Below are positions 33,857 to 43,049 of a stretch of 64,000 bases of DNA, piece by piece (position 1 is the stretch's first letter; each line of letters begins with the position of its first letter). A program made the translations under genes and the position numbers. The stretch covers positions 496,001 to 560,000 of the forward strand of contig CAWFYJ010000004.1 in the NCBI GenBank assembly GCA_963820055.1, in the 5' to 3' direction. The DNA is from RHKX01 sp963820055 (GTDB lineage Bacteria; Actinomycetota; Thermoleophilia; Solirubrobacterales; 70-9). The notes under the pieces are model-generated. The model made no database searches and was not told where the DNA came from. It saw only the letters and a list, made by a program, of their open reading frames with translations.

Positions 33857-34504
33857 GTGCCCGCCCCCTACCGCGCCTGCCTCATCGATGCGCTCGGGAC
33901 GATCGTCCGGCTGCTGCCGCCCTGGGAGCGGCTCGATCCGGCGCTCGCCGAAGGGCTGCCCGCCGGGCGCGTCCGGGCAGCGTTCGAGGCGGAGATGTCC
34001 TTTTACGCGGCCAACGCCGACCGCGGTCGCGACGCCGGTTCGCTGGCCGCCCTGCGGGAGCGGAGCGCCGAGGTCCTCGCGGCCGGCCTCGGCCGTCCGG
34101 TGAGCGTCGAGGCGATGATGGCCGCGATCGCGTTCGAGCCGTATCCGGACGCCGCGCCGGCCCTGGCGGCGATGCGGGACGCCGGCCTGCGTGTCGTCTG
34201 CGTCTCCAATTGGGACTACGAACTCGGCGCCGTACTCGAACGGATCGGCATCGCCGCGGCGCTCGACGGAGTCGTCACCTCGGCGGCCGTGGGAGCGCGG
34301 AAGCCCGACCCGGCGATCTTCGCCGCCGCACTGGAGGTGGCGGGCTGCGCGGCGGCCGAGGCGATCCACGTCGGCGACAGCGACGAGGACGTCGCCGGCG
34401 CCCACGCCGCCGGCATCGACGTGCTCAGGATCGACCGCGAGGGCGGCGCCGACGTATCCTCGCTCGCCGAGATCATGCAGCGACTCCAGAGCACCGGCAG
34501 ATGA
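33857..34504 (+). CDS. HAD-superfamily hydrolase (subfamily IA)
   Basis: A 215-residue HAD phosphatase: motif I LIDALGTIV (nucleophile Asp near 10), motif II VVCVSNWD near 113, motif III Lys in ARKPDPAIF near 149, and motif IV HVGDSDEDVAGA near 172. The helical cap of class C1 lies in between. The second Asp of the DxD motif is replaced by Leu (DAL), as in haloacid-dehalogenase-like members, so it may be a dehalogenase or a specialised phosphatase. GTG 33857 is inferred from homology. Its stop overlaps the CPBP gene. Confidence 0.88.
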   Translation: MPAPYRACLIDALGTIVRLLPPWERLDPALAEGLPAGRVRAAFEAEMSFYAANADRGRDAGSLAALRERSAEVLAAGLGRPVSVEAMMAAIAFEPYPDAAPALAAMRDAGLRVVCVSNWDYELGAVLERIGIAAALDGVVTSAAVGARKPDPAIFAAALEVAGCAAAEAIHVGDSDEDVAGAHAAGIDVLRIDREGGADVSSLAEIMQRLQSTGR

Positions 34505-35280
34505 ACTACCAGGGGAGCACCCCGCCGCCGACCGGCGAGGAGCCCGATCGCGCCTCGAAGGGCGGGAGGTTCCTGACCCGGTACGCGGGGCTGCCGAAGG
34601 TCGGCTGGAGCGGCGGCATCGTCGCGATCGGCGTCCTGATGGCCGCCGGGATCATGCTCATCGGGACGATCATCGTCGCGATCTTCGACCCCGAGCTCGA
34701 GAGCGAAGGCGCCCGCGATGCCGCTCAGCTCGTCGTCGCTCTGAGCCTGATCGGGACCGCGCTGAGCTTCGCCCTGTTCGACGCCGGAGGCAACCTCAAG
34801 GCTGCGTTCGGGAAGCTCGGGCTCGGCAGCCGCGTCGCGCTCGGCGCGATCGGTCTCGCCCTCTTCGCCTGGCTGATCTACCTGATCTGCGCCGGCCTCC
34901 TTTCGCCGCTCCTCCAGCCCGATCAGAAGGACGTGACCCGCGAGCTCGGCACGAACAAGGACGAGGTCGGCAGCGTCGCCGCGGCGGCATTCCTGATCGT
35001 CATCCTCGCCCCGCTCTCGGAGGAGCTGTTCTTCCGTGGGTTCATGTTCGCCGGCCTTCGCAAGTCGATGTCGCTGTGGCCCGCCGCCCTGATCTCCGCA
35101 GCGGTCTGGGGATCGCTGCACCTCGGTGCCGGGAACATCGGCGTCGCGATCCAGCTGGCCGTCTTCGGCGTCATCCTCGCTTGGCTCTACGAGCGCAGCG
35201 GCACCCTCTGGGCGCCGGTGCTCGCGCACACGATCAACAACACGATCGCGTTCGTCCTGCTCGTGACCGACGTAGTCTGA
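34501..35280 (+). CDS. CPBP-family intramembrane metalloprotease
   Basis: A 259-residue protein with about seven helices. The conserved EELFFRG motif (about 176-182) supplies the paired Glu and Arg of the CPBP/Abi family, followed by the His-containing WGSLHLGAG and the last-helix AHTINNTIAF. CPBP proteins are Rce1-like glutamate/metallo proteases acting within the membrane; in bacteria the substrates are mostly unknown. ATG 34501 overlaps the HAD stop. A disordered 30-residue start precedes the first helix. Confidence 0.9.
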   Translation: MNYQGSTPPPTGEEPDRASKGGRFLTRYAGLPKVGWSGGIVAIGVLMAAGIMLIGTIIVAIFDPELESEGARDAAQLVVALSLIGTALSFALFDAGGNLKAAFGKLGLGSRVALGAIGLALFAWLIYLICAGLLSPLLQPDQKDVTRELGTNKDEVGSVAAAAFLIVILAPLSEELFFRGFMFAGLRKSMSLWPAALISAAVWGSLHLGAGNIGVAIQLAVFGVILAWLYERSGTLWAPVLAHTINNTIAFVLLVTDVV

Positions 35281-35327
35281 TTCCGCTGTTTCCAACAGCC
35301 GTGCGAGGTCCTATCATCCGCGGCCAC

Positions 35328-36437
35328 ATGAGCCAGCGAATCCGCCTCCATCTCGTCCTCTTTTCCGTCCTCGTCCTCTCGCTGGTGGTCCTCGTCGCCG
35401 CCGCCGCCGCCCAGGAGACGACCGTGACCGAGCCCGCGGCTCAGGATCCGGCGACCGCGGCCGAGGCGACGACCACGACGACTCCCGATCCGGCCGTCGA
35501 TCCCGCCGGCGCCGGCCCGGTCGCCCCCGCGAAGGGCGACGCCGCCAAGGGCGTCCCGGCGCTGCAGCCGACGAGCACGAAGGTCCGGCTCAAGGGCGTC
35601 AACCGCGGCAAGGTCACGGCCGGCAAGCGGGTCAAGGTCGCCGGCACCGTCCGTCCGTTCCGCGCCGGGCAGCGGGTCACCGTGGTCCTCAACCGCGGTA
35701 AGAAGACGGTCAAGCGGGTCACGGTCAAGGTCCACGCCAAGGGCAAGGGCTCGAGCCTCGGCCAGTTCTCCTTCTCGCGGAAGATGATCGCCCCCGGCCT
35801 CTACCGGGTCCAGACGCTCCTCCACAAGGGCAGCACCTGGGGTGGGTCCAAGGACGGCAGCCGCCCGTTCAAGATCCGCTACCCGAGCCTCAAGAAGGGC
35901 AACTCCGGCCCGCCCGTGAAGACGCTGAACGGCCTCCTCAACGACCTCGGATACGTCTCGAGCCACGGCTCGCACTACACGTCGTCCACCGGCCGCGCGG
36001 TCCTCGCCTACCGCAAGGTCAACGGGATGTCGCGGGTCGAGAAGGCCTCGGGCAGCATCTTCAAGAAGCTCGCGAAGGGCAACGGCGGCTTCAAGCTGCA
36101 GCATCCCGGCGCCGGCAAGCACGTCGAGGCGGACCTCTCCAAGCAGGTGATGGTCCTCGCGAAGGACGGCAAGGTCGACGAGATCTACACGATCTCCTCG
36201 GGCGCCCCCGCCACCCCGACGATCCGCGGCAAGTTCCGCTTCTACCGCAAGGACCCCGGCTACAACAGCCTCGGCATGTACTACTCGGTCTACTTCATCC
36301 GCGGGTACGCAACCCACGGCTACCACGACGTCCCGACCTACCCGGCCAGCCACGGTTGCCTGCGCAATCCGATCCCGGATTCGAAGCACATCTACGACTG
36401 GATAGACATCGGCGACCCCATCTATGTGTATGGGTAG
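35328..36437 (+). CDS. Secreted L,D-transpeptidase with peptidoglycan-binding domain
   Basis: A 369-residue exported protein. Signal peptide (about 1-28), a low-complexity Thr/Pro/Ala linker, a Lys-rich beta domain (about 83-190), a PGBD-1-like fold (GNSGPPVKTLNGLLNDLGY) and a C-terminal YkuD domain with the active-site motif HGYHDVPTYPASHGCLRNP, Cys344. It forms 3-3 or other L,D cross-links in peptidoglycan. ATG 35328 has TATCAT ten bases upstream and no clear ribosome binding site. High Lys content, unusual for this GC-rich genome, suits cell-wall binding. Confidence 0.92.
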   Translation: MSQRIRLHLVLFSVLVLSLVVLVAAAAAQETTVTEPAAQDPATAAEATTTTTPDPAVDPAGAGPVAPAKGDAAKGVPALQPTSTKVRLKGVNRGKVTAGKRVKVAGTVRPFRAGQRVTVVLNRGKKTVKRVTVKVHAKGKGSSLGQFSFSRKMIAPGLYRVQTLLHKGSTWGGSKDGSRPFKIRYPSLKKGNSGPPVKTLNGLLNDLGYVSSHGSHYTSSTGRAVLAYRKVNGMSRVEKASGSIFKKLAKGNGGFKLQHPGAGKHVEADLSKQVMVLAKDGKVDEIYTISSGAPATPTIRGKFRFYRKDPGYNSLGMYYSVYFIRGYATHGYHDVPTYPASHGCLRNPIPDSKHIYDWIDIGDPIYVYG

Positions 36438-36446
36438 TCGGCGCCG

Positions 36447-37004
36447 GTGAGCGCCCGTGAGACGCTGATCAGAGAGCTGCGCGAGCACGCTCTCGTGATC
36501 GGCGAGGTGACGCTGACGAGCGGCGCCACCGCCTCCTACTACGTCGACGCCAAGCGGGCGATCCTCCGCCAGCCGGCGTTCGGCGCACTCGCCGAACTCG
36601 TCGCCGCCGAGGCGGTCGAGCGCGGAGCGACGGCGGTCGGCGGGATGACGATGGGCGCCGACCCGATCGCCAGCGCCGCGATCTCCGATCCGGCCGGCCG
36701 CGACCTGCTCGCCTTCTTCGTCCGCAAGGAGAAAAAGCAGCACGGCCTGCAGCGCTGGGTCGAGGGCCCGCTGCTCGAGCCCGGCACGAAGGTCCTGATC
36801 GCCGAGGACGTCGTCACGACCGGCGGCTCGACCGTCAAGGCAATCGAGCGCTGCATCGAGGAGGGCCTCGAGATCGTTGGCGTCGTCTCGGTCCTCGACC
36901 GCCTCGCCGGCGGCGGTGACAACATCACCGCAGCAGCAAACGGGGCCCCGTACACGGCGCTGGCGACGATCGACGACGTCCACCCGGATCGCGACGACCG
37001 CTAG
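36447..37004 (+). CDS. pyrE: Orotate phosphoribosyltransferase
   Basis: A 185-residue PyrE. It converts orotate plus PRPP to OMP in pyrimidine synthesis. The PRPP motif VLIAEDVVTTGGS is near 113-125; the loop KEKKQHGLQRW near 95 supplies catalytic Lys. It starts at GTG 36447, ten bases after the transpeptidase stop. Length and motifs are normal. It ends 18 bases from the convergent subtilase gene. Other pyrimidine genes are not nearby. Confidence 0.95.
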   Translation: MSARETLIRELREHALVIGEVTLTSGATASYYVDAKRAILRQPAFGALAELVAAEAVERGATAVGGMTMGADPIASAAISDPAGRDLLAFFVRKEKKQHGLQRWVEGPLLEPGTKVLIAEDVVTTGGSTVKAIERCIEEGLEIVGVVSVLDRLAGGGDNITAAANGAPYTALATIDDVHPDRDDR

Positions 37005-37022
37005 CCGGGCCCGAGCCGAGGC

Positions 37023-39185
37023 TCAGTTCCTCCGCTTCTTCTTCTTGAAGGTCCAGGAGTAGTTGGCGGCCTTCAGGTTGCCGGCGACATCAGTGGCCTG
37101 GACGATGATCCGGTGCTTGCCGGGCTTGACGGTGAAGGTCGGAGCCGTCGTGCACGGCTTGGCGGCCTTGCCGTCGAGCGCGCAGGTCAGGGTCGCGTTC
37201 GGCTCCGTCGAGAACGCGAACTTCGCCTTCGCCGACTTCGTCTTCTTCGCCGGCTTCTTCGTGATCGCGAGCGGCGGTGCGGTGTGGTCGCCGGCGATCA
37301 GCGCCGCCCGGGCGTCGATCAGCCCGGAGCCTGCGACGAGCGGGCCGGCGGTGCCGACCGGAATCGCGGTCGACTTCTGGTTGGCCTTGACCTCGGCCGG
37401 TGAGAGTGACGGCTCGGCGCTCAGCTGCAGCGCCGCGACGGCGGCGGCGTGAGGCGAGGCCTGTGAAGTCCCGAAGAACCGGAAGAGCCCGCCTCCGAAG
37501 TTCGTGCCGAAGAACGTGTTCTGGCCGGCGTCGGTGGCGACGACATCCGGCTTGCTGATCACCTGCGGGCTCCCGAGCGGCGCCGCGGGCGTGACTCCCG
37601 AGACCGGCCCGAAGAGGTGGGTCACGGGACCGCGCGAGGAGTAGTCCTCGACGACGCTGTTGCTGCTGAACGGAACGGCGCCGATCGTCTGTGCGTCGGC
37701 GGATCCGTTGTGACCGAAGATCGTCGGGCCGACGACGTCGCCGCCGGATGCGGCCGGGTACTCGAGCCCGGCGATCGAACCGGCCCCGTTGTCGGAGTTG
37801 ATCCACTTGATGCGCGGCGTGCCGGCGCCCGACATCCGGCGAATGACGATCTGGTAGTTCAGCGGCGCCGTGTTACCGGCCGTGAAGGACGTGAACTCGA
37901 ACGGCTTCTGGGTGGTCGCATTGACGTTCTGCGACATGCCGGGAACGTTCGTCGGGAAGGTCCCGACGCTGCTGTTGATGATGTAGAGGTCGAAGTCGGT
38001 GTTGACGCCGAACCACGGCTCCGCCCATTGCAGGTCGATGCGGAAGCTCTTGCCACCGGGTGCCGTCAGTCCGAACGTGTTGTCGGTACCGCCCGTGGGG
38101 TCGAAGTCCATGCAGTCGTTTGGGCCGGGGATGTTCGTCGTGATCACGGCGGGACAGGTCGTGCTCCGGTAGGCGGGCGCCTCCCAGGAGTTGCTGTCCT
38201 TGCCGGCGATGACGCGGTTGTTGTTGAACGCCATCGAGAAGTAGGCGACGCCCTGGCTGGTCACGTCGCTGACCGCCTTCGAGATCACGCTGTCCTGGTA
38301 GTAGGGCTCGTTGAAGTAGATGTAGTCGTCGGCGATGACGTCGGCCCCGGCGTTCGCGAGGTCCTGGATGTTCCCGGCGAACGAGGTGTCGCTGTTCTCA
38401 GCCGTGGCGAACGCCAGCGAGGCGCCCGGCGCGACGTCGTGCACAGCCTGGAGCATCGCCCGCCCTTCGTCGGCGGTCGAGAAGACGGAACCGTCGTCGA
38501 GGACCTGGACGGGAGTCGTACGTCCGCACGGGTTGCCCGGACCGGGCAGATCGCCGGAGGTCACGTCCTGGGCGGCAGTGGTCGCGGGCGAGCTGCGCAG
38601 CGCGAACGAGTCGGAGAGGATCCCGACCTTGACGCCGCCTCCGTCGATGCCGTAGAGAGCACGGGCGGCGACGGCGTTGAGCTGGGTCGTCGCTTCGGAG
38701 ACCCGTGTACCCGTCGCGCAGGTGTTGTTCGCGCCGGCGCTCGAGCCGAAGGGATCGCCTGCCGGGGTATCGCCGGCCCCGCTCATCGGCGCTATCACCT
38801 CCTCGACCGAAACGACGCCGGGGATCGCCCCGACCATGCGCAGGTCGGCCTCTCGCACCGATGCGGTGACGGTGTGGAGTTCCGCGTCGATGTCGATCAC
38901 GTCGGCGCCTGCATCACGGATCGCGCCGAGGCTTCCGGCCGGAGCCGCCGCGGTCCGGATCTGAACGACGAGGCGACCGCCGTCGCGGGTCAGGCTCCCG
39001 GGTCCGGATGGGAGCAGCGAGACCGCGTCGGCCTGGTCGATGGGCGACGCCGTGCGCAGATCGGCACCGGCGAGTTCAGCGAGCCTCGTCGAAAGCGCCC
39101 CCGGGTCGGCCGCCGCCGAAGCCGGGATCGCGAGGGCGGTGAGAGCGGCGAGGATCGTCAGGCAGGAAAGGCTTCGGCGGGACAC
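37023..39185 (-). CDS. Secreted subtilase-fold (S8/S53-like) protease with Glu in place of His
   Basis: A 720-residue exported protein. GTG 39185 has GGGGAG at good spacing and gives the signal peptide SRRSLSCLTILAALTALAIP. The peptidase fold is split: Asp192 in VGILSDSFALR, Glu240 in TADEGRAML where subtilisins have HGTH, and Ser574 in GTSQASPHAAA. Glu-Asp-Ser is the sedolisin-type triad, so it may be an acid-type peptidase within this fold. A ~150-residue insert includes a probable beta sandwich. The tail is an Ig-like domain ending in a Lys/Arg-rich stretch (KKKKRRN). Substrates unknown. Confidence 0.8.
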   Translation of the reverse strand: MSRRSLSCLTILAALTALAIPASAAADPGALSTRLAELAGADLRTASPIDQADAVSLLPSGPGSLTRDGGRLVVQIRTAAAPAGSLGAIRDAGADVIDIDAELHTVTASVREADLRMVGAIPGVVSVEEVIAPMSGAGDTPAGDPFGSSAGANNTCATGTRVSEATTQLNAVAARALYGIDGGGVKVGILSDSFALRSSPATTAAQDVTSGDLPGPGNPCGRTTPVQVLDDGSVFSTADEGRAMLQAVHDVAPGASLAFATAENSDTSFAGNIQDLANAGADVIADDYIYFNEPYYQDSVISKAVSDVTSQGVAYFSMAFNNNRVIAGKDSNSWEAPAYRSTTCPAVITTNIPGPNDCMDFDPTGGTDNTFGLTAPGGKSFRIDLQWAEPWFGVNTDFDLYIINSSVGTFPTNVPGMSQNVNATTQKPFEFTSFTAGNTAPLNYQIVIRRMSGAGTPRIKWINSDNGAGSIAGLEYPAASGGDVVGPTIFGHNGSADAQTIGAVPFSSNSVVEDYSSRGPVTHLFGPVSGVTPAAPLGSPQVISKPDVVATDAGQNTFFGTNFGGGLFRFFGTSQASPHAAAVAALQLSAEPSLSPAEVKANQKSTAIPVGTAGPLVAGSGLIDARAALIAGDHTAPPLAITKKPAKKTKSAKAKFAFSTEPNATLTCALDGKAAKPCTTAPTFTVKPGKHRIIVQATDVAGNLKAANYSWTFKKKKRRN

Positions 39186-39323
39186 TGGACTCCCCAATCG
39201 CTCTGGATGGTGGTCATCGAAGACCGGACGGACGAGACGGTTATATCCGCGCAGGGCCGTACGCGCAAACGCGACCGACGCGGTATCGCCGACCCACCGA
39301 GGCGCCCGCTGCCCGCTCGCGCC

Positions 39324-41000
39324 TCAGGCCGGCTCGGCGCGGGCGCCGGCCGCGTCGCCGGCCGGCTGGGCGAATCGGCGCTCGCCCCCGAGCCGGGAAT
39401 CGAGGACGGCAGCCAGCTGGCGTTCGCAGATCGCCGCCGCGAGGTGCTCGTCGGCGGCTCGCAGGCGACCCGCCTCCCATTCGGAGTCGATCCAGTGGAG
39501 AGCCCGGCCGATGACCTCGCTCTGGAGCGTGATCGAGTCGATCCCGGCGACGACGGCATCGGCGACGACCGCCTCGGCGAGCTTCGCGTCACCGGCAAGC
39601 AGCGCCTGCCGGAAGGATTCACGTGCCGTGCTGAGCGCGACCGTCTCGGCCTTGCGGGTCGCCTGGACGGGTCCGGCCGCGACCAGCTCGGCGGCATCGG
39701 CGGCGGGTCCGGGACGGGCGAGCATGTAGCCCTGGCCCTGGCGGTAGCCGAGCGCGAAGAGGTGGGCGAGCTGGCCCTCGGTCTCGATCCCCTCGGCGAC
39801 GACCTCGATCCCGAGGGCGCGTGCAAGCGGTAGGACGCCGGCCGCGAGTGCGGCATCGGCCGACGCTTCGCCGAGGCCGTCGACGAACGAGCGGTCGAGC
39901 TTGATCTGGTCGATCGGCAGGGAGCGGAGCTGGGCGATCGAGGTCGAGGCTGTGCCGAAGTCGTCGAGCGAGATCCGGACGCCGAGGGCGCGAAGCTCGG
40001 TGACGCGCGCCAGGTAGGACTCGGCGGCGCCGCTGAGGGCGGACTCGGAGATCTCGACGACGATCCGGCCCGGCTCGACGTCGAGGCCCTCGACGAGCCC
40101 GCGGATCGCACCGATCAGCGGGTCCGACGTCAGCTGGCTCGACGACACGTTGATGGCGAGGGAGAGCGAGCGGGTCGGGTCGCAGGCGGCGATCAGCGGG
40201 AAGTCAGCGGCGGCGTGCGCGAGTAGGCGCGTCAGCAGGTCGCCGACGCATCCGCTCTCCTCGGCGATCGGGACGAACAGCTCCGGCGAGATCGCCCCGC
40301 GCTCGGGGTGATGCCATCGGGCCAGGACCTCGACGGAGGCGACGCGGCCGGAGGCGATGTCGACGATCGGCTGGTAGTGGAAGGCGATCTCGTCGGCCGT
40401 CAGGGCGGCGGCGAGCTCGCGCCCGATCTCGGCCCGGTAGCGGATCCGCTCGCGAAGCTCGGCATCGAAGACCTCGAAGCGGCGACTGCCGGAGCGGTCG
40501 CGCTCGAGCGCCGCCTCGGCGTCGCCGACGAGCGACTCGGCGGACGCGTCGGGACCTTCGGAGACGACGACGCCGACCGAGACGGTCGCGGTCAGGACCT
40601 CGACGCCGAGGTCGAACGGATCGTCGAAGGCATCCATCACCGTCCTGGCGAGGTCGACGACGTCGGAGCTGCTCGTCAGCCCCGCGCACATGACCACGAA
40701 CTCGTCCCCGCCGGCGCGGGCGACGACGTCCTCGTTGCGGACTGCGGAGAGGAGGCGACGCCCGGCCGAGAAGAGCAACTGGTCCCCGACGACGTGGCCG
40801 AGGTCGCGGTTGACGCGACGGAAGCCGTCGAGATCGACGAGGAGCACGGCGAGCGGCCCCGACTCGTCGCTGAGGGCGGAGATCTGCTCGCCGAGGCGGT
40901 CGAGGAACTGCCGGCGCGTCGGCAGCCGGGTGACCGGGTCCGGATCACCGCGTCCGCCCGCCGCCGGGCTCGCGGCCCGCTCTGGGGACGGAGTAATCAC
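39324..41000 (-). CDS. GGDEF-EAL domain protein (cyclic di-GMP turnover)
   Basis: A 558-residue soluble protein. The GGDEF motif is intact (AGGDEF, 97-101), so the N-terminal domain may make c-di-GMP. The EAL domain (about 205-440) has the signature as EVL (224-226) with DDFGTAS, LDRSFVDG and GIETEGQL conserved, so it may hydrolyse c-di-GMP. A ~100-residue C-terminal extension resembles a helical sensor of the B12-binding or PAS-linked type but is not identified. No sensory domain is N-terminal. GTG 41000 has a purine-rich AGGGGG upstream. It stands alone. Confidence 0.9.
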   Translation of the reverse strand: MITPSPERAASPAAGGRGDPDPVTRLPTRRQFLDRLGEQISALSDESGPLAVLLVDLDGFRRVNRDLGHVVGDQLLFSAGRRLLSAVRNEDVVARAGGDEFVVMCAGLTSSSDVVDLARTVMDAFDDPFDLGVEVLTATVSVGVVVSEGPDASAESLVGDAEAALERDRSGSRRFEVFDAELRERIRYRAEIGRELAAALTADEIAFHYQPIVDIASGRVASVEVLARWHHPERGAISPELFVPIAEESGCVGDLLTRLLAHAAADFPLIAACDPTRSLSLAINVSSSQLTSDPLIGAIRGLVEGLDVEPGRIVVEISESALSGAAESYLARVTELRALGVRISLDDFGTASTSIAQLRSLPIDQIKLDRSFVDGLGEASADAALAAGVLPLARALGIEVVAEGIETEGQLAHLFALGYRQGQGYMLARPGPAADAAELVAAGPVQATRKAETVALSTARESFRQALLAGDAKLAEAVVADAVVAGIDSITLQSEVIGRALHWIDSEWEAGRLRAADEHLAAAICERQLAAVLDSRLGGERRFAQPAGDAAGARAEPA

Positions 41001-41307
41001 GTCGCCCCCTTCGCGACGAGAGCGTCGTGTCCTGCCCGCGGGCGGCTACCGGCTCAGGTCAAAGTTGGCAGAAAGGCAGCGGTTGGGCGGAGGGACCTGC
41101 GGGCTCTCCGGCCGAGAGGCGCTTGGGCCGTGAGGAAGTTCGTGGAGGAACCTGATCGGGCGGGAGCCGACGTCACGGTGGCGGAAGTTGGTCGGGCGGG
41201 AGCCGAGGTCATCCGGGCGCTGAATGGCACGCTGTACATGCCCCAGCGTGTACGAAATGCCATTCGCGGCCCGGATGAGCGCCCGGCCCCGGCCATCCAG
41301 AACCGGC
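41001..41307. other. 307-base intergenic region with short repeats
   Basis: No confident gene. It contains a near-perfect ~19-base direct repeat, tcgggcgggagccga followed by c/g gtca, near 41157 and 41193, and an 8-bp inverted repeat (gaatggca 41222-41229; tgccattc 41258-41265). A plus-strand open frame crosses it but runs into the phosphatase gene on the other strand. Confidence 0.4.
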
Positions 41308-42912
41308 TCAGGTCAGCTGGTGCAGCGTCGGGTCGCCCGACTCGATCTCGAACCGGGCGAGAGACTGCGCCGGAGCGCCCTTCGTGAGGGCGTCCACCGA
41401 CTTGAACTCGGCCTTGATCTTGTTCTTGGTGATGTCGAGGACCGCGTACCCGCGTCGGTCGAAATCGGCGTACTTGATGTGCGGGTCATTGGCCACCCGG
41501 AGCGCGTCGAGGAGCGACGACGGGACGCCGAGGTACTCGGGCAGGCCGAGCGACGTGGCCGAGCCTCCGACCAGCTCGACGCCGATCGGGTCGCCACCCT
41601 GGCGGCCGGTCGTCGTCAGGTCGCCGGCGATGAACGTGTGGATGTCGCCGGTCAGAACGACGAGGTTCTCGAGCCCCTTGTCCTTCCACTTCGAGAGGAT
41701 CTCGCCGCGTTCGGCCTGGTAGCCGTCCCACGAATCGAGGATCGCCGCCTGACCGGGAGCCGGGGCGTCGACGCTCATCACCATCAACTCGCTGGCCCAG
41801 AGCTTCCAGTGCGCGCTCGAGGCGGGCACGGCCTTCTTGAACCACTTCTTCTGATCGGCGCCCAGGAACGTGCGGCCCGGAGCCTCGGCGTCCTCGCAGG
41901 GGACGAGGATCCCGTCCGAGCAGGGCTGCGGATCGCGGTACTGGCGCTGGTCGGTGAGGAACAGCTCGGCCAGCCCACCGAGGCGGATGCTGCCGTAGAT
42001 CTGGTTCTCCTCCATCCCCTTCTGCTGGAGCCGGGGGTGTGCCTCGAAGTAGGCCTTGTAGCCGTTCCGGCGCCGGCGCGCGAACGGGACGCGTCGCGGG
42101 TAGCCGCTGTTCTCGAGGTGCGGGTTCGTCTGCTTCGAGTCGGCCTCGTCGCCGGCGTAGTTGTCCTCGACCTCGTGGTCGTCCCAGATCGTCACCCAGG
42201 AGTGGGCGGCGTGGAGTGCCTGCAGGTTCTTGTCGGCCTGGTAGAAGCGGTACTTCTCGCGGAACTCGGCGAGCGTCTGGACGTCGCCGTCGCCGTTCGT
42301 GCCGGTCGTGTCCTCGCGGTCGGCCGGACCGTCGTAATAGGTGTGCTCGTAGATGTAGTCGCCGAGACAGATGACGAGGTCGAGGTCCTCCTTCGCCATC
42401 GCGGCCTGGGCGTTGAAGTAGCCCGCCTCGTAGTCCTGGCAGGAGAAGTAGGCGATCTTCAGCGGCTGCTTCGAGTCGGCCGGCGGCAGCGTCCGGAACC
42501 TGCCGACCTGCGAGTTCTTGTTCTTGGTCTCGAAGCGGTAGTAGTACTGCTCGCCCGGCTTCAGCCCGGCGACGCGCTCGTGGACCGTGAAGTCGGAGTG
42601 CTTCTTCGCCGTCACCTGCTTGCGCTTGACGACCTTGCGGAAGTCGGCGTCGGTGGCGACTTCGAGGGTCAGCCGCGAGGTCCGGTCGATGTCGGAGAGG
42701 CGGGTCCAGACGGTGGCCGCCTTCGACGTCGGGAATCCGGACGAGACGCCATGGGCGAACTTGCCGCCCTTCGCGACGGGGAACGACGCGCTGCGTGCGA
42801 CGGCCGCGTAGTTCAGGGGGACGGCGGCTGCTGCGCCGACGGCCGCGCCGGCGATCAGGAACTCACGCCGTCGCAGGTTGGTCCCGGTCTCCGGATCGGT
42901 CATCTCGCTCAT
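41308..42912 (-). CDS. PhoD-type alkaline phosphatase
   Basis: A 534-residue Tat-exported phosphodiesterase/phosphatase. The signal has RRREFLIAGAAVGAAAAVP (about 14-32). An N-terminal Ig-like domain (FAHGVSSGFPTSKAATVWTR) precedes the metallophosphatase core: FSCQDYEAGYFNA with Cys for iron, CLGDYIYEH, WDDHEVEDN and the late LTGDIHTF. This is the Fe/Ca-dependent PhoD pattern, so it should release phosphate from diesters outside the cell. ATG 42912 has GGAGGGAA upstream. No pho operator was identified. Confidence 0.92.
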   Translation of the reverse strand: MSEMTDPETGTNLRRREFLIAGAAVGAAAAVPLNYAAVARSASFPVAKGGKFAHGVSSGFPTSKAATVWTRLSDIDRTSRLTLEVATDADFRKVVKRKQVTAKKHSDFTVHERVAGLKPGEQYYYRFETKNKNSQVGRFRTLPPADSKQPLKIAYFSCQDYEAGYFNAQAAMAKEDLDLVICLGDYIYEHTYYDGPADREDTTGTNGDGDVQTLAEFREKYRFYQADKNLQALHAAHSWVTIWDDHEVEDNYAGDEADSKQTNPHLENSGYPRRVPFARRRRNGYKAYFEAHPRLQQKGMEENQIYGSIRLGGLAELFLTDQRQYRDPQPCSDGILVPCEDAEAPGRTFLGADQKKWFKKAVPASSAHWKLWASELMVMSVDAPAPGQAAILDSWDGYQAERGEILSKWKDKGLENLVVLTGDIHTFIAGDLTTTGRQGGDPIGVELVGGSATSLGLPEYLGVPSSLLDALRVANDPHIKYADFDRRGYAVLDITKNKIKAEFKSVDALTKGAPAQSLARFEIESGDPTLHQLT

Positions 42913-43049
42913 CCCATTCCCTCCATCGCTACGGCTTGCCGCCGGACAACACTGCTCTCCCCCCTCGACCCATCCCGAGCCGCGGCGCCGCCGAGCCTAC
43001 CTGCCGGAGGACCGGCAGATGACACCTCTCGGTGAACGAGCGGGCGAGT

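Noticed and set aside
33857..34504. HAD protein as inactive because motif I lacks the second Asp
   Set aside because: DALGT is normal in some subfamily IA (haloacid-dehalogenase-like) enzymes; all other motifs are intact.
41130..41387. Plus-strand frame from GTG with a VEEPDRAGADVTVAEVGRAG-like start
   Set aside because: Ends inside the PhoD gene antisense, contains the local direct repeat, and has no ribosome binding site or homology.
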